A stretch of DNA of 64,000 bases, taken from assembly GCA_025201375.1 (NCBI GenBank), contig JAIWZP010000049.1, forward strand, positions 153,966 to 217,965, written 5' to 3'. Under the pieces are notes generated by a model, which had not been told where the DNA came from, made no database searches, and worked only from the letters and a program-made list of their open reading frames with translations. The translations under genes were made by a program, and so were the position numbers. This document shows, piece by piece, positions 34,013 through 46,109 of this stretch (within the stretch, counting starts at the first letter, position 1; the number at the start of each line of letters is the position of its first letter). The DNA comes from Gongronella butleri. Its lineage: Eukaryota > Mucoromycota > Mucoromycetes > Mucorales > Cunninghamellaceae.

Positions 34013-35107
34013 CTAGTTGCGCAAGAACTTGCCAACGATGTGCAAGCCAAATACACTGGCAATGAAGGTTAAGGACAAGACCAAGACAACCACAGGATCA
34101 CTATCGAAAAATAGGAAAAAAAAAAAAGGCTGTGTGAGTGACCCCGATTGCCCAATTGCTCTTTTTGCTCGTCGCTGATCCCCCATTGCGCCCCTTCCCC
34201 CATCGCGGAACGCGTTTCTCTCTCTCTCTCTCTTTCCACTGGCCATCATCATGCAAGGCCTAAAAAAGAGAAAAAAAATTCTCACACGCACACGCCATCC
34301 CCAATCAAGCAAACTTACACTCGGAGACCGGGGGAATCATCCGCATAGATGCGCATCATGCTGGAGGTGCTGCCTCCGGGCATGGGGCCGCGGCTGGCGT
34401 TTTGGTTCGATCGTCCAGTCACTCGCTTTCTATATCAAGAACAAAAAAAAATAATGAGTGAGATGATTTGATCCTGTGTTCCCACCCAAAATCTGCAGCG
34501 CGTCCTTTCTCTTTTCTCTTTTCGTTGACGCGCGTTTCCCTCGACCGCGTCGACTACCCATAAAACGCATCCAATGACACCCAGTGGCACTTTTAATCCT
34601 CCCCTGATGCGCCAATGGCAACCTTTTGTTTTCTTTTCATTTTTTTTTTTTTGCCCTCAAGCTCGCCATTGAGAAACCAAAGCATGCCATTGAAGCCCCC
34701 CTTGATGCCTTTGCGTGCCATAATCCCCTCTCCCCACTTGCGCTATTTTGTCACGCGCTTCACCCATCCACCGCCAGCCACCTCGGCAAGCGCGCGCCAA
34801 CTCTTCGACTTTTTCTTTGTCATCTCGCTTCCACGTCCTGTGGATCGCGTGCCTACCTGATGGTGCCCTTGGGAGTAGAAGAATCGGCCTACGTGAGGAC
34901 AAAAAAAAAAAAAGGACGAGGTTAGGTCAGTACAAAAGGAATGACAATGGCAAAAGACATCTAAATCCAATCATCTTGGTGTTTCCACGTTGATTTCGTG
35001 CGCCTCATCTCTGTAACTCTCCACAGACAGGACGCTTTGGGCACGCACGTATCTCTCGCTTTGCGCTTTGCCCGAAAACACGTCTTTGCTTTTGTGTTTC
35101 TTACCAT
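34013..35107 (-). CDS. SBH1: Protein transport Sec61 subunit beta
   Basis: Exons in coding order: 35107..35105, 34888..34857, 34429..34319, 34100..34013; 77 residues. The first coding exon is only the start codon: ATG is followed at once by GTAAGA, and the next exon continues in phase 0 with ADSSTPKGTIR. A Gly/Ser linker and RIYADDSPGLRVDPVVVLVL follow, the family's hallmark, then one C-terminal membrane span (residues ~48-70) and a short FLRN tail. It is the tail-anchored small subunit of the ER translocon. Introns are 205-430 nt, long for this window. The start is inferred: no other ATG in the upstream region joins in frame with an acceptable donor. Confidence 0.92.
34216..34233. repeat. 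(TC)n microsatellite in Sec61-beta intron 3
   Basis: A short pure TCTC tract, read as GAGA on the gene's strand, within the 218-nt intron. Confidence 0.75.
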
Positions 35108-35867
35108 TTTGTGTAAAAAGTTGTTTTTGATATAAAGAGGGAAGCAAAGGAAAAGGGCGAGGGTGGAAAAAGGGCCTGTCTCGTTCTTTTATCAATTGAC
35201 ACTCCGCGCACTTTGGTGTGGTGCTTCTCCATTGGCTCGCCATCTCATTTTGTTCTCCCCCTGCAAATCCACACAGCCATTGGTTCCGCCAAAATTGGGC
35301 CCTGACCGCCAGCACACGACAAATCTGGCTTGCCATCACCAATGGCGTCCCTGGTAACAAAAAAATACTCACCGAAGCGGCATAAGTTGAAAAAATGACT
35401 GTTTTGCGCAAAAAGCCTGAAAAATGAAAATATCCAGTCATTGGTGATCCAATTGCCTGTGCGTCGCGCTTCCATTTGTTCGCGTTCATGACTAGATGTC
35501 ATTATGGTAGTTAAAAACGCGCTTAAACGCGTCCATTCCAGCGCTTTAGGTGTCGCGTCGCGTCAAACAAAGCACGAGGCGCGTGTCCGACTGAGTCAAT
35601 GGACCAGGTACCATTGAAATAATATCACCCGACGTGTCCGAGCGTGCTGTTCCTGTCAAGCATAAAAAAACGCAATGGATCTCTTGGCTGGCTCGTGCTT
35701 TCCGGGATTGCATGAGACACGAAGGCAAAAAAAAAAAAAAACGCTTTTTGGCGCGTTTTTTTTTTGTTTTTGAAGAGCCGATGGAGAAGAAGGATGCACG
35801 ATGTGTCTTTTATTCTATGAATTCGAATGCGGATGTGATGTGATTTTGTGGTGCATGCACGGTCCAT
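35108..35867. other. Spacer between Sec61-beta and sugar transporter
   Basis: Mixed-composition non-coding DNA. Open frames on both strands are short and lack family features. Confidence 0.4.
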
Positions 35868-37116
35868 CTATCTTGCATAGAGGAAGGTCGCATAGATGAC
35901 GAAAGCTGCACCAATGAGGAATGTCGGTGTGAGTGCGACGGAGAAGAACCAGACGCTGATAATGGAAGAAATGATGATGCTGAGGCTGGTGGCAAAGCCT
36001 TTTAGGATATTGTCGGCATACTTGACGACGAGGGCGACAATGAGGCCACCCCAAGCCTGTGTGGTGATGACGAGCCACGTCCACCGGGTATAGTGTGCAA
36101 AGAAGCCCAGTGCCCTGATTTGCGCGCCGTCCTGAATATACACGAGCACGACAAGACCAAGGATGACCGAGAAAAACGACAATTGCAGATTGCGGATCCA
36201 AAATTGCTGGTGGGTATTAAGCGGCACGGGTACCGCACCGCCTCCGGGCCATACCGACGGCTGCTTTTCCGTCGATATCGGGTTCTGCACGGGCAAAGGC
36301 GATGTTTTTCCTTTGGAACTATCTGTCATCTTGACGAGCCGTTCAAAATAGACGCCGGCAAGGCCCGATAGGATACAGGCGACGAGGACGGCAAAGAGAC
36401 CCGTGTGGTTCACCACCATTATCGCGCGTGGCGCGTCGATTCCGTTGCTGCCGCTACTTGCCGTCGACGGAAGCACCACAAGCGCAATGCCAAACGTAAG
36501 CAGTGCGAGTGCCAGCCATTGGCGCGTCGCCAGTGTCCGCCCAAGTAAAAGCACGCTGAACATGGCTGTCGTCAGGATCTTTAATTGATACGTGACCTGG
36601 AACGTGGCGGCATCAAGGTGTGTCGCCGCGACATATTGCAATTGATTCTGCAAAAAAAAAAAAAAATAAATAAAAATAAAATAAAAAAAATTAAAACCAA
36701 AAAAGAAAATGGAAAAATGGGTAAAAGAACGCGTCGTCACGCGTGCCGTGGGACTTGTCAGCCAGCCATTCGTTCAATTGCACATTCTTGTCAATATGCC
36801 CCTTCGTCCATTGCTTTACCTGAACCAAGTACAAAAGTGCCGGGATGGCCAAACGGCTTGCGAGACGCCAATGGATGACCATCTCCTGGTACAAGACGCG
36901 GCCCATCGCGTGGATGGATCGTTCCATGAGCGATGCATAGAGCACACACAAGCTGACGGAGCATTTGAGCACCTCACTCATTACAACAGCCGTGGACGCG
37001 AAATACAGCTTATCCTCGTCCACCGACGACCGCGTGTAGCGCATAACGAGTATCAGTGTGCTGTTCTGGAGCACCAAGACCGCAAGTGAGACCCACTTGG
37101 CAGAAGCCGAGTCCAA
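35868..37116 (-). CDS. Nucleotide-sugar transporter (SLC35A/UDP-galactose transporter type)
   Basis: Exons in coding order: 37116..36820 and 36647..35868; 358 residues with about ten hydrophobic spans. The family motifs KWVSLAVLVLQNSTLILVMRY at the start (first 20 conserved), FYFAS-like DKLYFASTAVVMSEVLK and NQLQYVAATHLDAATFQVTY after the splice, LAGVYFERLVK in the middle and GLIVALVVKYADNILKGFAT near the end are all present. Members carry UDP-galactose, UDP-GlcNAc or CMP-sialic acid into the Golgi; the substrate cannot be decided from sequence. The protein could supply the glycosyltransferase at 22421-25619, but that link is only a guess. Confidence 0.93.
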
Positions 37117-37792
37117 TAGAGCTTCAAAATAAAGGGAGCGCGCGTCAAGACCGCGAATTTCTCACCATGAACGAGGTCAATTGGGCCATTGATTGCCTTT
37201 TCTTACCCATAGCTTGCGAAAAAGAGGCGTCAGCACAAGATGGAGCACGAGAAGAAAAAATAAAAAAAAGATACGAAGGGGCAAAAAAAAGAAAAAAAGT
37301 CAAGCCGGAAAGCGGATAGCGGAAAAGCGTGCGATTGTTTCGGTTTTGAGCCTTCCCAAAAAGAGCAATCGGCTAGTCAGGAATCCCTGGGGTGGCACAA
37401 AAGCCCGTTTCTAGCTCACAAAGCTCACCAAGCACGAATTCGCCCAAAAACGGATGGGGGGCAGGCAAGCTTTTTTACACAATCAAAATATGGATGATGA
37501 CGCGCAATGTTTCCCATCCCCCTTTGCGCCCATTCCATTGATGTAATCACTAGGGTTGCCACCTCATTCTTGTCTTCAAGAATATCCCATCACACCCCCT
37601 TCCAATGCCACGGCCACCACGCAAAACGAACCCACTGTCGCTCTTTTTTTTTTTTTGGAATCATTTTTTTATTTACAATCGCTGATTGTTGACCATTCAA
37701 ATGCATCCACAGGATCGCCATGGGATGGACTCACACGACAATAAAAAATACACGGATCTAAAAAGGAAAAGCAATAGACAGGGCAAGCCAGT
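37117..37792. other. Spacer between transporter and SCP2 genes
   Basis: No supported gene; A/G-rich tracts at 37250-37310 lie upstream of the transporter start on its strand. Confidence 0.4.
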
Positions 37793-38188
37793 TTACAACT
37801 TGGATTGCTTCTCCTGGATGGACTTGAAGACGGTGTCCAGCTTCATGGCGAGCATGATTTGACCCTTGATCTTGAGCTTGCCAGACATGTAAGCCTTTTG
37901 GCCATTGAGCTTGCCAGTGGCCAAGGCGACAAAGTCATCGTCAGCCAGGGAGAGGACGGCATCGGCCTTGATGGCACCCTTGCCACGGACAACCTTGCCC
38001 TCCTTCTTGATGTCGACGGTGAAGACCTCCTGCTTCTTCTCCTTGTTGGTGAGGACGAATTGGAACACACCATTGACCTGCTTGATGAGCTTGGCGCGCT
38101 CCTCAGCGGTGAGGCTCTCGTTCAAGGCCTTGTCCAAATCAGCAATGAGCTTGGAGCCATTGAAACCGGGGACGACGATATCAGACAT
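37793..38188 (-). CDS. SCP2-domain sterol carrier protein, peroxisomal
   Basis: One exon of 131 residues starting MSDIVVPGFNGSKLIADLDK. The whole protein is a single SCP2 domain, with the core FTVDIKKEGKVVRGKGAIKA and LATGKLNGQKAYMSGKLKIK. It ends in Ser-Lys-Leu, a textbook PTS1 signal, so it should enter peroxisomes. Family members bind fatty acyl-CoAs and sterols and assist beta-oxidation. An in-frame Met 24 codons upstream exists, but its hydrophobic, Phe-rich extension looks like leader sequence, and the start chosen matches the family. The thiolase at 50772 would act in the same pathway. Confidence 0.93.
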   Translation of the reverse strand: MSDIVVPGFNGSKLIADLDKALNESLTAEERAKLIKQVNGVFQFVLTNKEKKQEVFTVDIKKEGKVVRGKGAIKADAVLSLADDDFVALATGKLNGQKAYMSGKLKIKGQIMLAMKLDTVFKSIQEKQSKL

Positions 38189-38709
38189 GTTATTGAGGTA
38201 ATAGAATTGAGAGGTAAGGGGGAATAAAGACAAAAAAAAAAAAGAAAATGGCATTCCCATCGCCTCCTCATTTTATAGTCGTCTTTTTTGGGCCTCATCC
38301 CCACGCACGTGAAAAAAGCGGTGTTTTGAATCGTTTGCCCAATTGCTCACCTGCATGACGCCGCCCCCTTCAACGAACACAAAATCACATGCCTGCCGAC
38401 AATCACGCCGACGAAAAAAAAAAAAAAAAGTGGAGGAATAGCCGCGGCCCGCCATAGACCGCCCCTTCATTTTTTTCATTGCACAAACCCACCCCGCACT
38501 CATGGCACGCTGCGGGCTTGCCCAACAAATCATATGTCAACGATGCTAGAAACCTTGTTTTGCTTTATTCATCTTCACAAAAAAAAAATAAAAAAAAGCT
38601 ATCCTAATACCCCATGATCACAACTGAGCAGAAAGGACTGCCCCCAAACAAAAGCACAAAAGCGGTCTATTGCTCCCTTTGTCATTTTTTTCCATGCAAA
38701 AAGAGCCGA
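38189..38709. other. Spacer between SCP2 and MET2 genes
   Basis: Contains A runs (38414, 38578) and no supported gene. Confidence 0.4.
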
Positions 38710-40388
38710 TTACCACTGGGTAATGTCAATATCCACTTCTGCTTCGCCAAAAAGACTTGTCTTTGTCGCCTTGAGCTCCTCTTCCTTTTGTGCTTCTTCC
38801 ATGCTCACGACACTCGATCCATAGATGTCCGGGATCACCTGCTGCTCGAATTGGAGGATGTGTCGGTTGATTTGGTCGAATTCAAGCAAAAAGCCATCAT
38901 GGCCATCGGACGACTGGATCACGATCATTTGCGCACCGGGGATCCCATCCGCAAGCTCGTATTGCTCGGAAATGGTGAACAAGCCGTCGGTTTCAATGCC
39001 AATCACGAGTGCGGGCTGTTGAATCGATGCCAACACCGCGTCGTAATCGCCACGGCCGCGCGACAGGTCATGTGTGTCCATTTTGCGCGTCAAGGCAATA
39101 TAGCAATTGGCGTCGAACCTGTGGATGAATTTGTCGCCCTGGTACCGCAAGTACGACTGCGCCGAAAACACAAAGGGAGTGGGCATCGGCGGGTCGTTGA
39201 TGGTCGTGTGTTCTGAGGGTGTGGGCGATGCCACGGGCGCGGCCGATACCTCGGACGACGGCGACGCGTCACTCTTGCGCTGATGCTTGAGGCCATCGTT
39301 GTGCACAAGGCGGTTCGCCTCGCGCGGCGAATTGGGGCGGCGCGGGGCCTGGAGCCGGCGCTTATCCGCCGAGTTGCGCCCAAATCGCGATTCAAACGAA
39401 TCACGCGATCGATACGTCAGCAAAGCAGACATGCGCGCCGCAGACAGACCCACGTTGGGCGGCGCCTCCCTGGTATAGTAGCCGTCGGCTGGAAAAAGAA
39501 CATGAGATGTTGGGTAAACACACGAAGATGCACATTTTCTGTTTTTTTTTTCTCTCTTTTTTTTTTTTTTTTTTTCCCTTTTTCTCTCTTTTTTTTTGTT
39601 CTTCTTCTTTCTTTCGCTTACCATAGTTGGGATCGCTGTAAATGGATTGACGCTGAGCTTCGCCCCAGCTGATGCCCCAGGCCGAATGGCGGCCAGAGGT
39701 GGCAATGGGAACAATGGTGCGCACATAATCTTTGCCCATGAATGCCCATTCGAGAACTTGCATACCGCCCATGGACCCGCCAATGCACGCCGCGACCTGC
39801 TTGACACCGAGATCGTCCAGGACCAGGCGATGCAGACGCACGTCATCGCGCACGCTTGCGAGCGGGAATTCAGGTCCAAATCGCTCTTGGCTGTCATGCG
39901 CAGTGGTAAGCGGTGACGCAGACCCGTAGGGCGAGCCCGTCACATTGCAGCACACAATAAAAAACTTGGTCGTATCAAAAGCCTTGCCCGCACCAAGCAA
40001 AGGACCCCACCTGTGCGCGGAAAATGAGAAAAAAAAAAGGACGAAAATGAGCAATGTTTCGGCGCATTGACCTCTTTTTTCCCCTTTTTTTTTTTTTTTT
40101 TTTTTGACACTTGACTTGTCAATTGCATCCATTGCATTACCAGTCGTCGACATCCGCGCTCCCCGTCAAGGCATGGCAAATGACCATGCAATTGTTGCAT
40201 TCTGCATTGAGTTTTCCCCACGATTTCCATGCAACAGGGACATCCTTGAGCACGACACCCGACTCCAAGGTAAACTCAGGAATGACGGTGATGTTCTGGT
40301 CGGGGATCAGGCCGACAAGGTGATTTTCCTGCACACACGGAGGCAGTGCGTCGGCCGTACGATACGTCTGGTACGCTTTGGTGGGCAT
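38710..40388 (-). CDS. MET2: Homoserine O-acetyltransferase
   Basis: Exons in coding order: 40388..40141, 40010..39622, 39488..38710; 471 residues, close to yeast Met2. It has an alpha/beta-hydrolase fold with the nucleophile elbow GGSMGG (Ser about 162), CHALTGSADVDDWWGPLLG across the first splice, and SSDGHDGF carrying the catalytic His near the end. The insert of about 70 polar residues after FGRNSADKRR, rich in Ser, Pro and Ala, is usual in fungal enzymes. It makes O-acetylhomoserine from homoserine and acetyl-CoA, the carbon skeleton for sulfhydrylation to homocysteine. The neighbouring gene at 40711 is divergent and also serves amino-acid synthesis. Confidence 0.96.
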
Positions 40389-40710
40389 AAATACAAAAAA
40401 TGAAAAAAAGAAAGGAAAGGGGTAATAAGCAGAAGGGCAAGGAAGAAGACAAAGAAGAAAAAAAAGTAAGAGGAAAAAGAAGAAAAAAGAGCTGTCCTGC
40501 AAAATGGGTCGTTTCTTTCTTTTTTGGGAATTCCCGCCTTCTCTTGCCCTTTTTCCAATCACTGATGCATCATGGCCAATGATGTGCCACGATGATTCAC
40601 TCGAATGATGTGCGCGCGAGCCAATCCCTTGTCGATTGATTATCTTTCTTTGCCCGTTTTGGCCATTTGGACTCTTTTCTTTCTTTTTTTCCTCTCCACT
40701 TTTTCACCTT
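40389..40710. promoter_or_regulatory. Shared divergent promoter, MET2 / SER3
   Basis: Only 322 nt separate two start codons of amino-acid biosynthetic genes. A TGATTCA at 40593 is one base from the Gcn4/AP-1 site TGACTCA. Both flanks are homopurine/homopyrimidine rich. Joint control by a Gcn4/CpcA-like factor is an inference. Confidence 0.4.
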
Positions 40711-42511
40711 ATGTCTATGGAAACCACTCAACCGCGTCGCTCGTCCGTCAGCCAGGTCAAGCCCAAGCTGCTGCGTCCGTTCAATTCCAGCGAGATCAAG
40801 ATCCTGCTCCTGGAGAACGTCAACGAGACAGCTGTCAAGGCGTTTGTCAAGGAAGGCTATCAGGTATGCCCTCCCCCCGGCCCAATTGCCTCTTTTTATT
40901 TTTTTTGCACGCGCACAATAGGCTGATGATTCCTGTTTTTTTTTTTGCTCAGGTTGAGACGTTCAACAAGGCCCTTGTTGGTGACGAACTCATTGAAAAG
41001 ATCCGCGATGTGCACGTCATTGGCATCCGCTCCAAGACCAAGCTGACCAAGGATGTCCTCGCGCACGCGAAAAACCTCATGGTCATTGGCTGCTTCTGCA
41101 TTGGCACAAATCAGGTCGACCTGCAGACTGCTGCGTCCAATGGTGTAAGTCGAGGCACAAACAAAAAAAAACTAAAAAAAAAAAAAGAGGGCTATGGGGG
41201 AGGGGGCCAAAATGAGGTGCATGCATGACATGGTGAAAAAAAAAAAAAAGTGAGACCAGGGTCGGTGTATGTGAGTCATCATGGAATGAAAAAGAGAAGA
41301 AACAAAGGGTCCAGCTGCTTGCCTATTGCGGGATCGGCGCGTCGGCTCACTTTTTTTTTCTTGCCGTTTTGATAGATTGCTGTGTTCAATTCTCCTTTTA
41401 GCAACTCGCGCTCTGTTGCTGAATTGGTCATTGGCGAAGTGATCAGCTTGGCGCGTCAATTGGGCGATCGCAACACGGAAATGCACCAGGGCATCTGGAA
41501 CAAGGTGTCCAAGAATTGCTTTGAAATCCGTGGCAAGATTCTAGGCATTGTGGGTTACGGCCACATTGGCGCCCAGCTGTCCGTCCTCGCCGAGTCCATG
41601 GGCATGTCCGTCTACTTTTATGACGTTTTGCAAATCATGCCTCTCGGCACCGCAAAGCAAGTCGACACCTTGGACGAATTGCTCGCCATTGCCGACTTTG
41701 TGTCGCTGCACGTCCCTGAATTGGAGGAGACAAAGAACATGATTGGCGAGCACGAAATCAAGACCATGAAAAAGGGCTCCTACTTGCTGAACAATGCCCG
41801 TGGCACAGGTAAAGCAAAAAAAAAAAAAATTGTAAAAACTGGAGACTCATCTCGTTTATTCAATTGAAAAGTCGTTCAAATCCCTGCCTTGGTCAATGGT
41901 CTGCAATCTGGCCATCTCGCCGGTGCCGCCATCGACGTGTACCCCAAGGAGCCTGCGTCCAATGGCCCTCATTTCACTGATTACCCCGATTTGCTCGCAT
42001 GCCCCAACTTGATCATGACGCCACACATCGGTGGCTCCACCGAGGAGGCCCAGTGCATGATCGGTATCGAGGTGTCCACGGCGCTCACCAAGTTCATCAA
42101 CGAGGGCACGTCCATCAATGCCGTCAACTACCCCGAGGTCGATTTGCGCGCCATTCGCGAGGAAGAATCCACAACCATCCGCGTTATCCACACCCACCGC
42201 AACATACCAGGCGTCTTGCGCGTAAGGAGAGAGCAAACGAGACAGAGGAACAGACGCGTCATGACGCGATTTGATGCGATTTGGTACAAAAAAAGACACT
42301 CATGCCATTTTCTTTGTTTTTTTTCCCACTTTTTCAGACGATCAACGAGATCTTTGCCGACCACAATGTCGAAAAGCAATACTCCGATTCCAAGGGTGAT
42401 ATTGCTTACTTGATGGCCGATATCTCCAACGTGACCGAGGATCAATTGCACGCCCTGTACGACGCCATCACCGCCACCTCCGCCAACATCCGCACGCGCA
42501 TCCTGTATTAG
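40711..42511 (+). CDS. SER3: D-3-phosphoglycerate dehydrogenase
   Basis: Exons 40711..40863, 40953..41144, 41376..41808, 41872..42221, 42338..42511; 433 residues. The substrate domain begins near residue 28 ([19 protein letters not shown]). The NAD motif GYGHIG is at 175-180, and the catalytic set includes the Glu of LEETKN-type loops and the His in [14 protein letters not shown]-terminal ACT domain ([20 protein letters not shown]) is split by the last intron. The enzyme oxidises 3-phosphoglycerate as the first step of serine synthesis in the cytosol. The ACT domain usually gives feedback control by serine. The second ATG in the leader, MET at codon 3, is a possible alternative start. AATAAA follows at 42538. 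Confidence 0.96.
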
Positions 42512-42537
42512 ATCACCACAGCCAGCGCGTCAACCCT

Positions 42538-42543
42538 AATAAA
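42538..42543 (+). terminator. Candidate polyadenylation signal, SER3
   Basis: AATAAA 27 nt after the stop codon. Confidence 0.5.
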
Positions 42544-42869
42544 ACTCTCATTGCATGTTTTCCTTACTTTTCTTTGAATTGGAACGCGAGTAAAAGGTCA
42601 AAAAGCAAACAAAAGGCACTTTGTACAAGGAAAGGTCCGCTTTTGCCTAGCCGAACAGCAAAGTCTATGGATGCTTGTTCCGCACCTATTTTTTTGACAC
42701 GTTCTCTCTCACTCATCTCTTTGTTACGAACCACGAAAACACCAGCAATGACGAATTGGCGAGTTTGGCATCGTAAATGCGTACTAAAATAACCAAACAT
42801 TGCTTGGGCTGACGGGCGTCAAGCATGTTTTATGTCATTTAGCGATCTGTCGATCGCGTGCAATACATG
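42544..42869. other. 3' flank of SER3 leading into repeat copy 4
   Basis: Mixed-composition non-coding DNA with only short open frames. Confidence 0.4.
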
Positions 42870-43770
42870 GAAGATGGCGTCTACTTGTGAAAAGTCCAGG
42901 ACATGGCAATATGAGCCTTGTTTTATTTATTTGGAATGCTTTTTTCAATGTATTCTTATTGTACAAGGAAATTTACTCACTGAAAATGTTATTCCAGCAT
43001 TTCTCGTTCAAATGAACCCACAGCTGTGGAGTTGTGATCACTGGATGGCGCGCAATGACCATTTTCAAAAACCACGGATTTTCCTAGAGGTACAGTCATG
43101 GATTTGAAAAATGCAAAATTTGGGTCGTCTGGTCGCCACGCCCATTCAACCATGTAGTGAGCGGCTCACATTCACCGACAGAAATGCAATAAAAATCGGG
43201 GGTGCAACACCAGGTTTCCGAGTCAAACGCAATTTGCGTCTTTTTTTTTCACCTCAAGGCTAACTCGATGAATAATGCATGAATCTTTATGAAATGCATA
43301 CCATCAGAAAGAGCGTGGCTCGCTGCGTATGTGACCATTGCTGATCTATGAATTCCGTCCATTTTGATGCGAAAAAAATACAGGTCTTTTTTATTAGTGA
43401 TTTTCGACGCGTGAGTAACCGCGTCAAACACCGTGGTATCGGCTTTTGGCGCTTATCGCATTCATGCGCCTCGGGCACGACTTGCCTATGGACGCGTCAA
43501 AAGTGACTTCGCAGCGCGTTCTTCTGGCGCAATTCGCGTGTAAAGATTTATGGAAAACCTCGAATTGCTCGTCAACCAGCTGGTCGACACCGCTCTTTTT
43601 TGGCATTTTCCGTGGTTTCTCCATGCAGCGCATCCTGTGTGCAAGTTTGGCGCAATTCCAGGGACCTCTTTTTTCGATTTTGGTTTGAGCGCTCGGTCTG
43701 GCCAAAAAATTGATTTGTGTGTACCGCGCCCAAATGAGTTCTGACGACTTGCAAAATGCAGCCCACTCAA
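42870..43770 (-). repeat. Dispersed degenerate repeat, copy 4 (inverted)
   Basis: In reverse complement it aligns with 5490-6200, 16500-17200 and 52860-53480. Shared elements include GAAATGCAATAAAAATCGGG (43183, the complement of the TTTTTATTGC landmark), the GTCGCCACGCCC segment at 43133 and AACTTGCACAC (complement at 43638). Only short, unrelated open frames occur. Confidence 0.75.
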
Positions 43771-44032
43771 CTTTTCAGCCGCCTTTTTTATGTGGTGGTG
43801 TGTTTGACAAAATGATCCATTGCCTGGTTCTTGAGAAACGGTGCAACGTCTCTAAAATGGCTCTTTTTTTGTATTTGTCACAATAATTTTTTATGAAAAG
43901 TCGATACGAGGATGCATAGATACAGGATGAAATGGAGTGCGAGAGAACACTAATGCGCGGTGGGTGGGGGTGGGGGAATCTGGCAAGTGCGAATAGGAAA
44001 AAGATGGAAATGTATACAAAAAGGGGGATAAA
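43771..44032. other. 3' side of Kelch gene 2
   Basis: No features beyond AT-rich DNA and a short G-rich stretch (43959-43977). Confidence 0.35.
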
Positions 44033-45032
44033 TTATGAATGTTGTGAGATGACGACCAAGGGGACGTCTGTGTTTTTCTTATCGTCGGCGTCTGCGGCGC
44101 CTGGGGGTAAGCTGGAGCGCATGGAGCTGGCAGTCGATGGTGTAGAATGCATGGATGACGCCGTCGATTTGCGTTTTGACTTCCACAAGGTTGGTAGCCA
44201 CCGTGGACTGACGGAGCGCGCCTGCCTCCTCATGCGGCGCACGTACCACGCAAGGGCGACCAAAAGCACGGCACCAAGCAAGCCAAAGGTGATGCCAAGG
44301 CCCTCTTTGAGCGCCGACGACCCTTTGCCATAGGGATTGGATACGACCGTCGAGTCGTACGGAAGCCCGTTGCCATTATCGCCGCCATTGCCCTCGGGAG
44401 GCGACGCCGGCATGTCAAAGCGGCAATTGGCGTGCGGCTGTCCCGCCGCCGAAGGCGAGTAATTCGCTGGAATCGACGTCACCCACTCCCACGCGTTCAT
44501 GTCCAGGATGCCCACGTCCGTCGCGTACGTCAATGAATGCCCAGGAGTTACATCGGCAATGCCTATTAAAAAAAGACGCGAAATCACACGCGTTAATCAC
44601 GCGTCAAAACGAAAAAAAGGAAAAAAAAAAAGAAAAAAAAAAGTGCAGAAAAATGTACCTCCAATGACAATCATGTACTGCCCGTACGTCACAGCCTCAT
44701 GGCCAGCACGAGCACTTGGCGGTGTCCCTTGGATAGTGGGCTGTGACCACGAGAGTGTGCACGTGTCAAGCACGTAGACGCTTTGTGTCGGTGTAAACAT
44801 ACTCGACAGGATTTTGCCTCCAAAAATGACGATCGATTGGCCATCCGGGGCTGCAGAGCATGCGTAAAAAAAAAAAAAAGAAAACGATGAGTTTGGCTGT
44901 TTCTTCATTCAATGGCTCCTTGCTGCGACGAAAATTTACCATTGGCGGCAGAGAAGCGTGCCAATCCTGTTGGTATGTTGCCAATGGTTGCCATGCTGAT
45001 TGAATTGTTGGACATCGTGTCAAACACTGAAT

Positions 45033-45066
<34 letters not shown>

Positions 45067-46109
45067 AGGTTGGCATGCGCTTTGTGGTCATCTTCATCCG
45101 TTTTACCAAGAACGCTGCGGAAATCGGCACCGGCGACGATCCATTGATTAGTTGTCGAATTGATCATGGCAGTCTTGCCACCGAGGATGAAAAGCTGTCC
45201 GGATCTACGAGAAAGAAAGAAAAAACGCGTGTCAAAACCACCGCATTGCTCTGTTTTTTCGTGGTTTTACATCAGATTGGCCGTGTGCCCAAAACGCGCA
45301 GGCCGCACACCGCCAATGTAATTGACTGTTGGCCAAATCCACGAATTGTAGCGAGCGTCAAAGGCGTAAAAATCGTTAAACTAGACGAAAAAAAGGGCAT
45401 TTGAGCCGGGGCAAAGAAAGAAAATAAAAGTGTGCGTACGTAATTGAAGGTGTTTGCGTGTTGCTGTGCCTGTGTGGTGCGGCCGCCGTAATACCAGGCC
45501 TGGTACGTCGTGGTGTTGATGGTGGCCGTCATTTCTGCTCGCACCGTGGGTACGCTGCCGTTCGCAGACACTAAAAATAAAAGAAGTCAGGTGAGGTGAA
45601 ATCGAGGACCATCGAGCCTCAATTCCCTTTTTTTTTTTTTTTTTTTACCATTGGACCATGCATTTGCCGTGGTGTTGTAGAGCACGCCAGTGTCCATGGT
45701 CGGCGTGCCACCGTCGCCGGCCTGCACAAATATATTGCTATCGTGTGTGTCGAAGGAAATGCCGTACATGTAAGGCTGCACTGTGGAATTGATGTCTTCT
45801 GGCTGCTCCTGCTGCCACGGTAGGCAATCCTGCGACACATCGATACCCTGGCTTAGGTCGAGCTTCCAAATTGATGACGAATGCTATTAAAAACCCAGCA
45901 AAAAATGAATAAAATGAGCGAATGGTGGGTCATTTTGAGCACATTGCTGGGGGGGGGCGTGGACGTACCGGGTTGCCGCCTGAAAGATAGACCGTCGACT
46001 GATGGTACGCTATGGAAAAGTCTGAATAGTTGTACAGCTGTGTGTAGTCGCAGGGTGGCGGCTGAGCGAAAACGAGCGTGAAATATAATAAAAATATACA
46101 AGAAAGCAT
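44033..46109 (-). CDS. Second Kelch-repeat membrane protein
   Basis: Eight exons in coding order: 46109..45969, 45883..45649, 45570..45440, 45380..45271, 45204..45107, 45026..44940, 44850..44659, 44562..44033; 507 residues. It begins with a signal peptide (MLSCIFLLYFTLVFAQ) and PPPCDYTQLYNYSDFS. Blades include STVYLSGGN, QLFILGGKT, SIVIFGGKI and YMIVIGG, each joined correctly across splices. One membrane span near residue 420 (ITFGLLGAVLLVALAWYV) is followed by a basic RRMRRQ stop-transfer and a Ser/Lys-rich cytosolic tail. It has the same design as the gene at 10191-12680 but little sequence identity, so the two are old paralogues or convergent. A cell-surface role is inferred. Confidence 0.87.

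Noticed and set aside
38189..38260. N-terminal extension of the SCP2 protein to the upstream Met
   Set aside because: It adds a Phe-rich stretch typical of T-rich leaders here and absent from the family.
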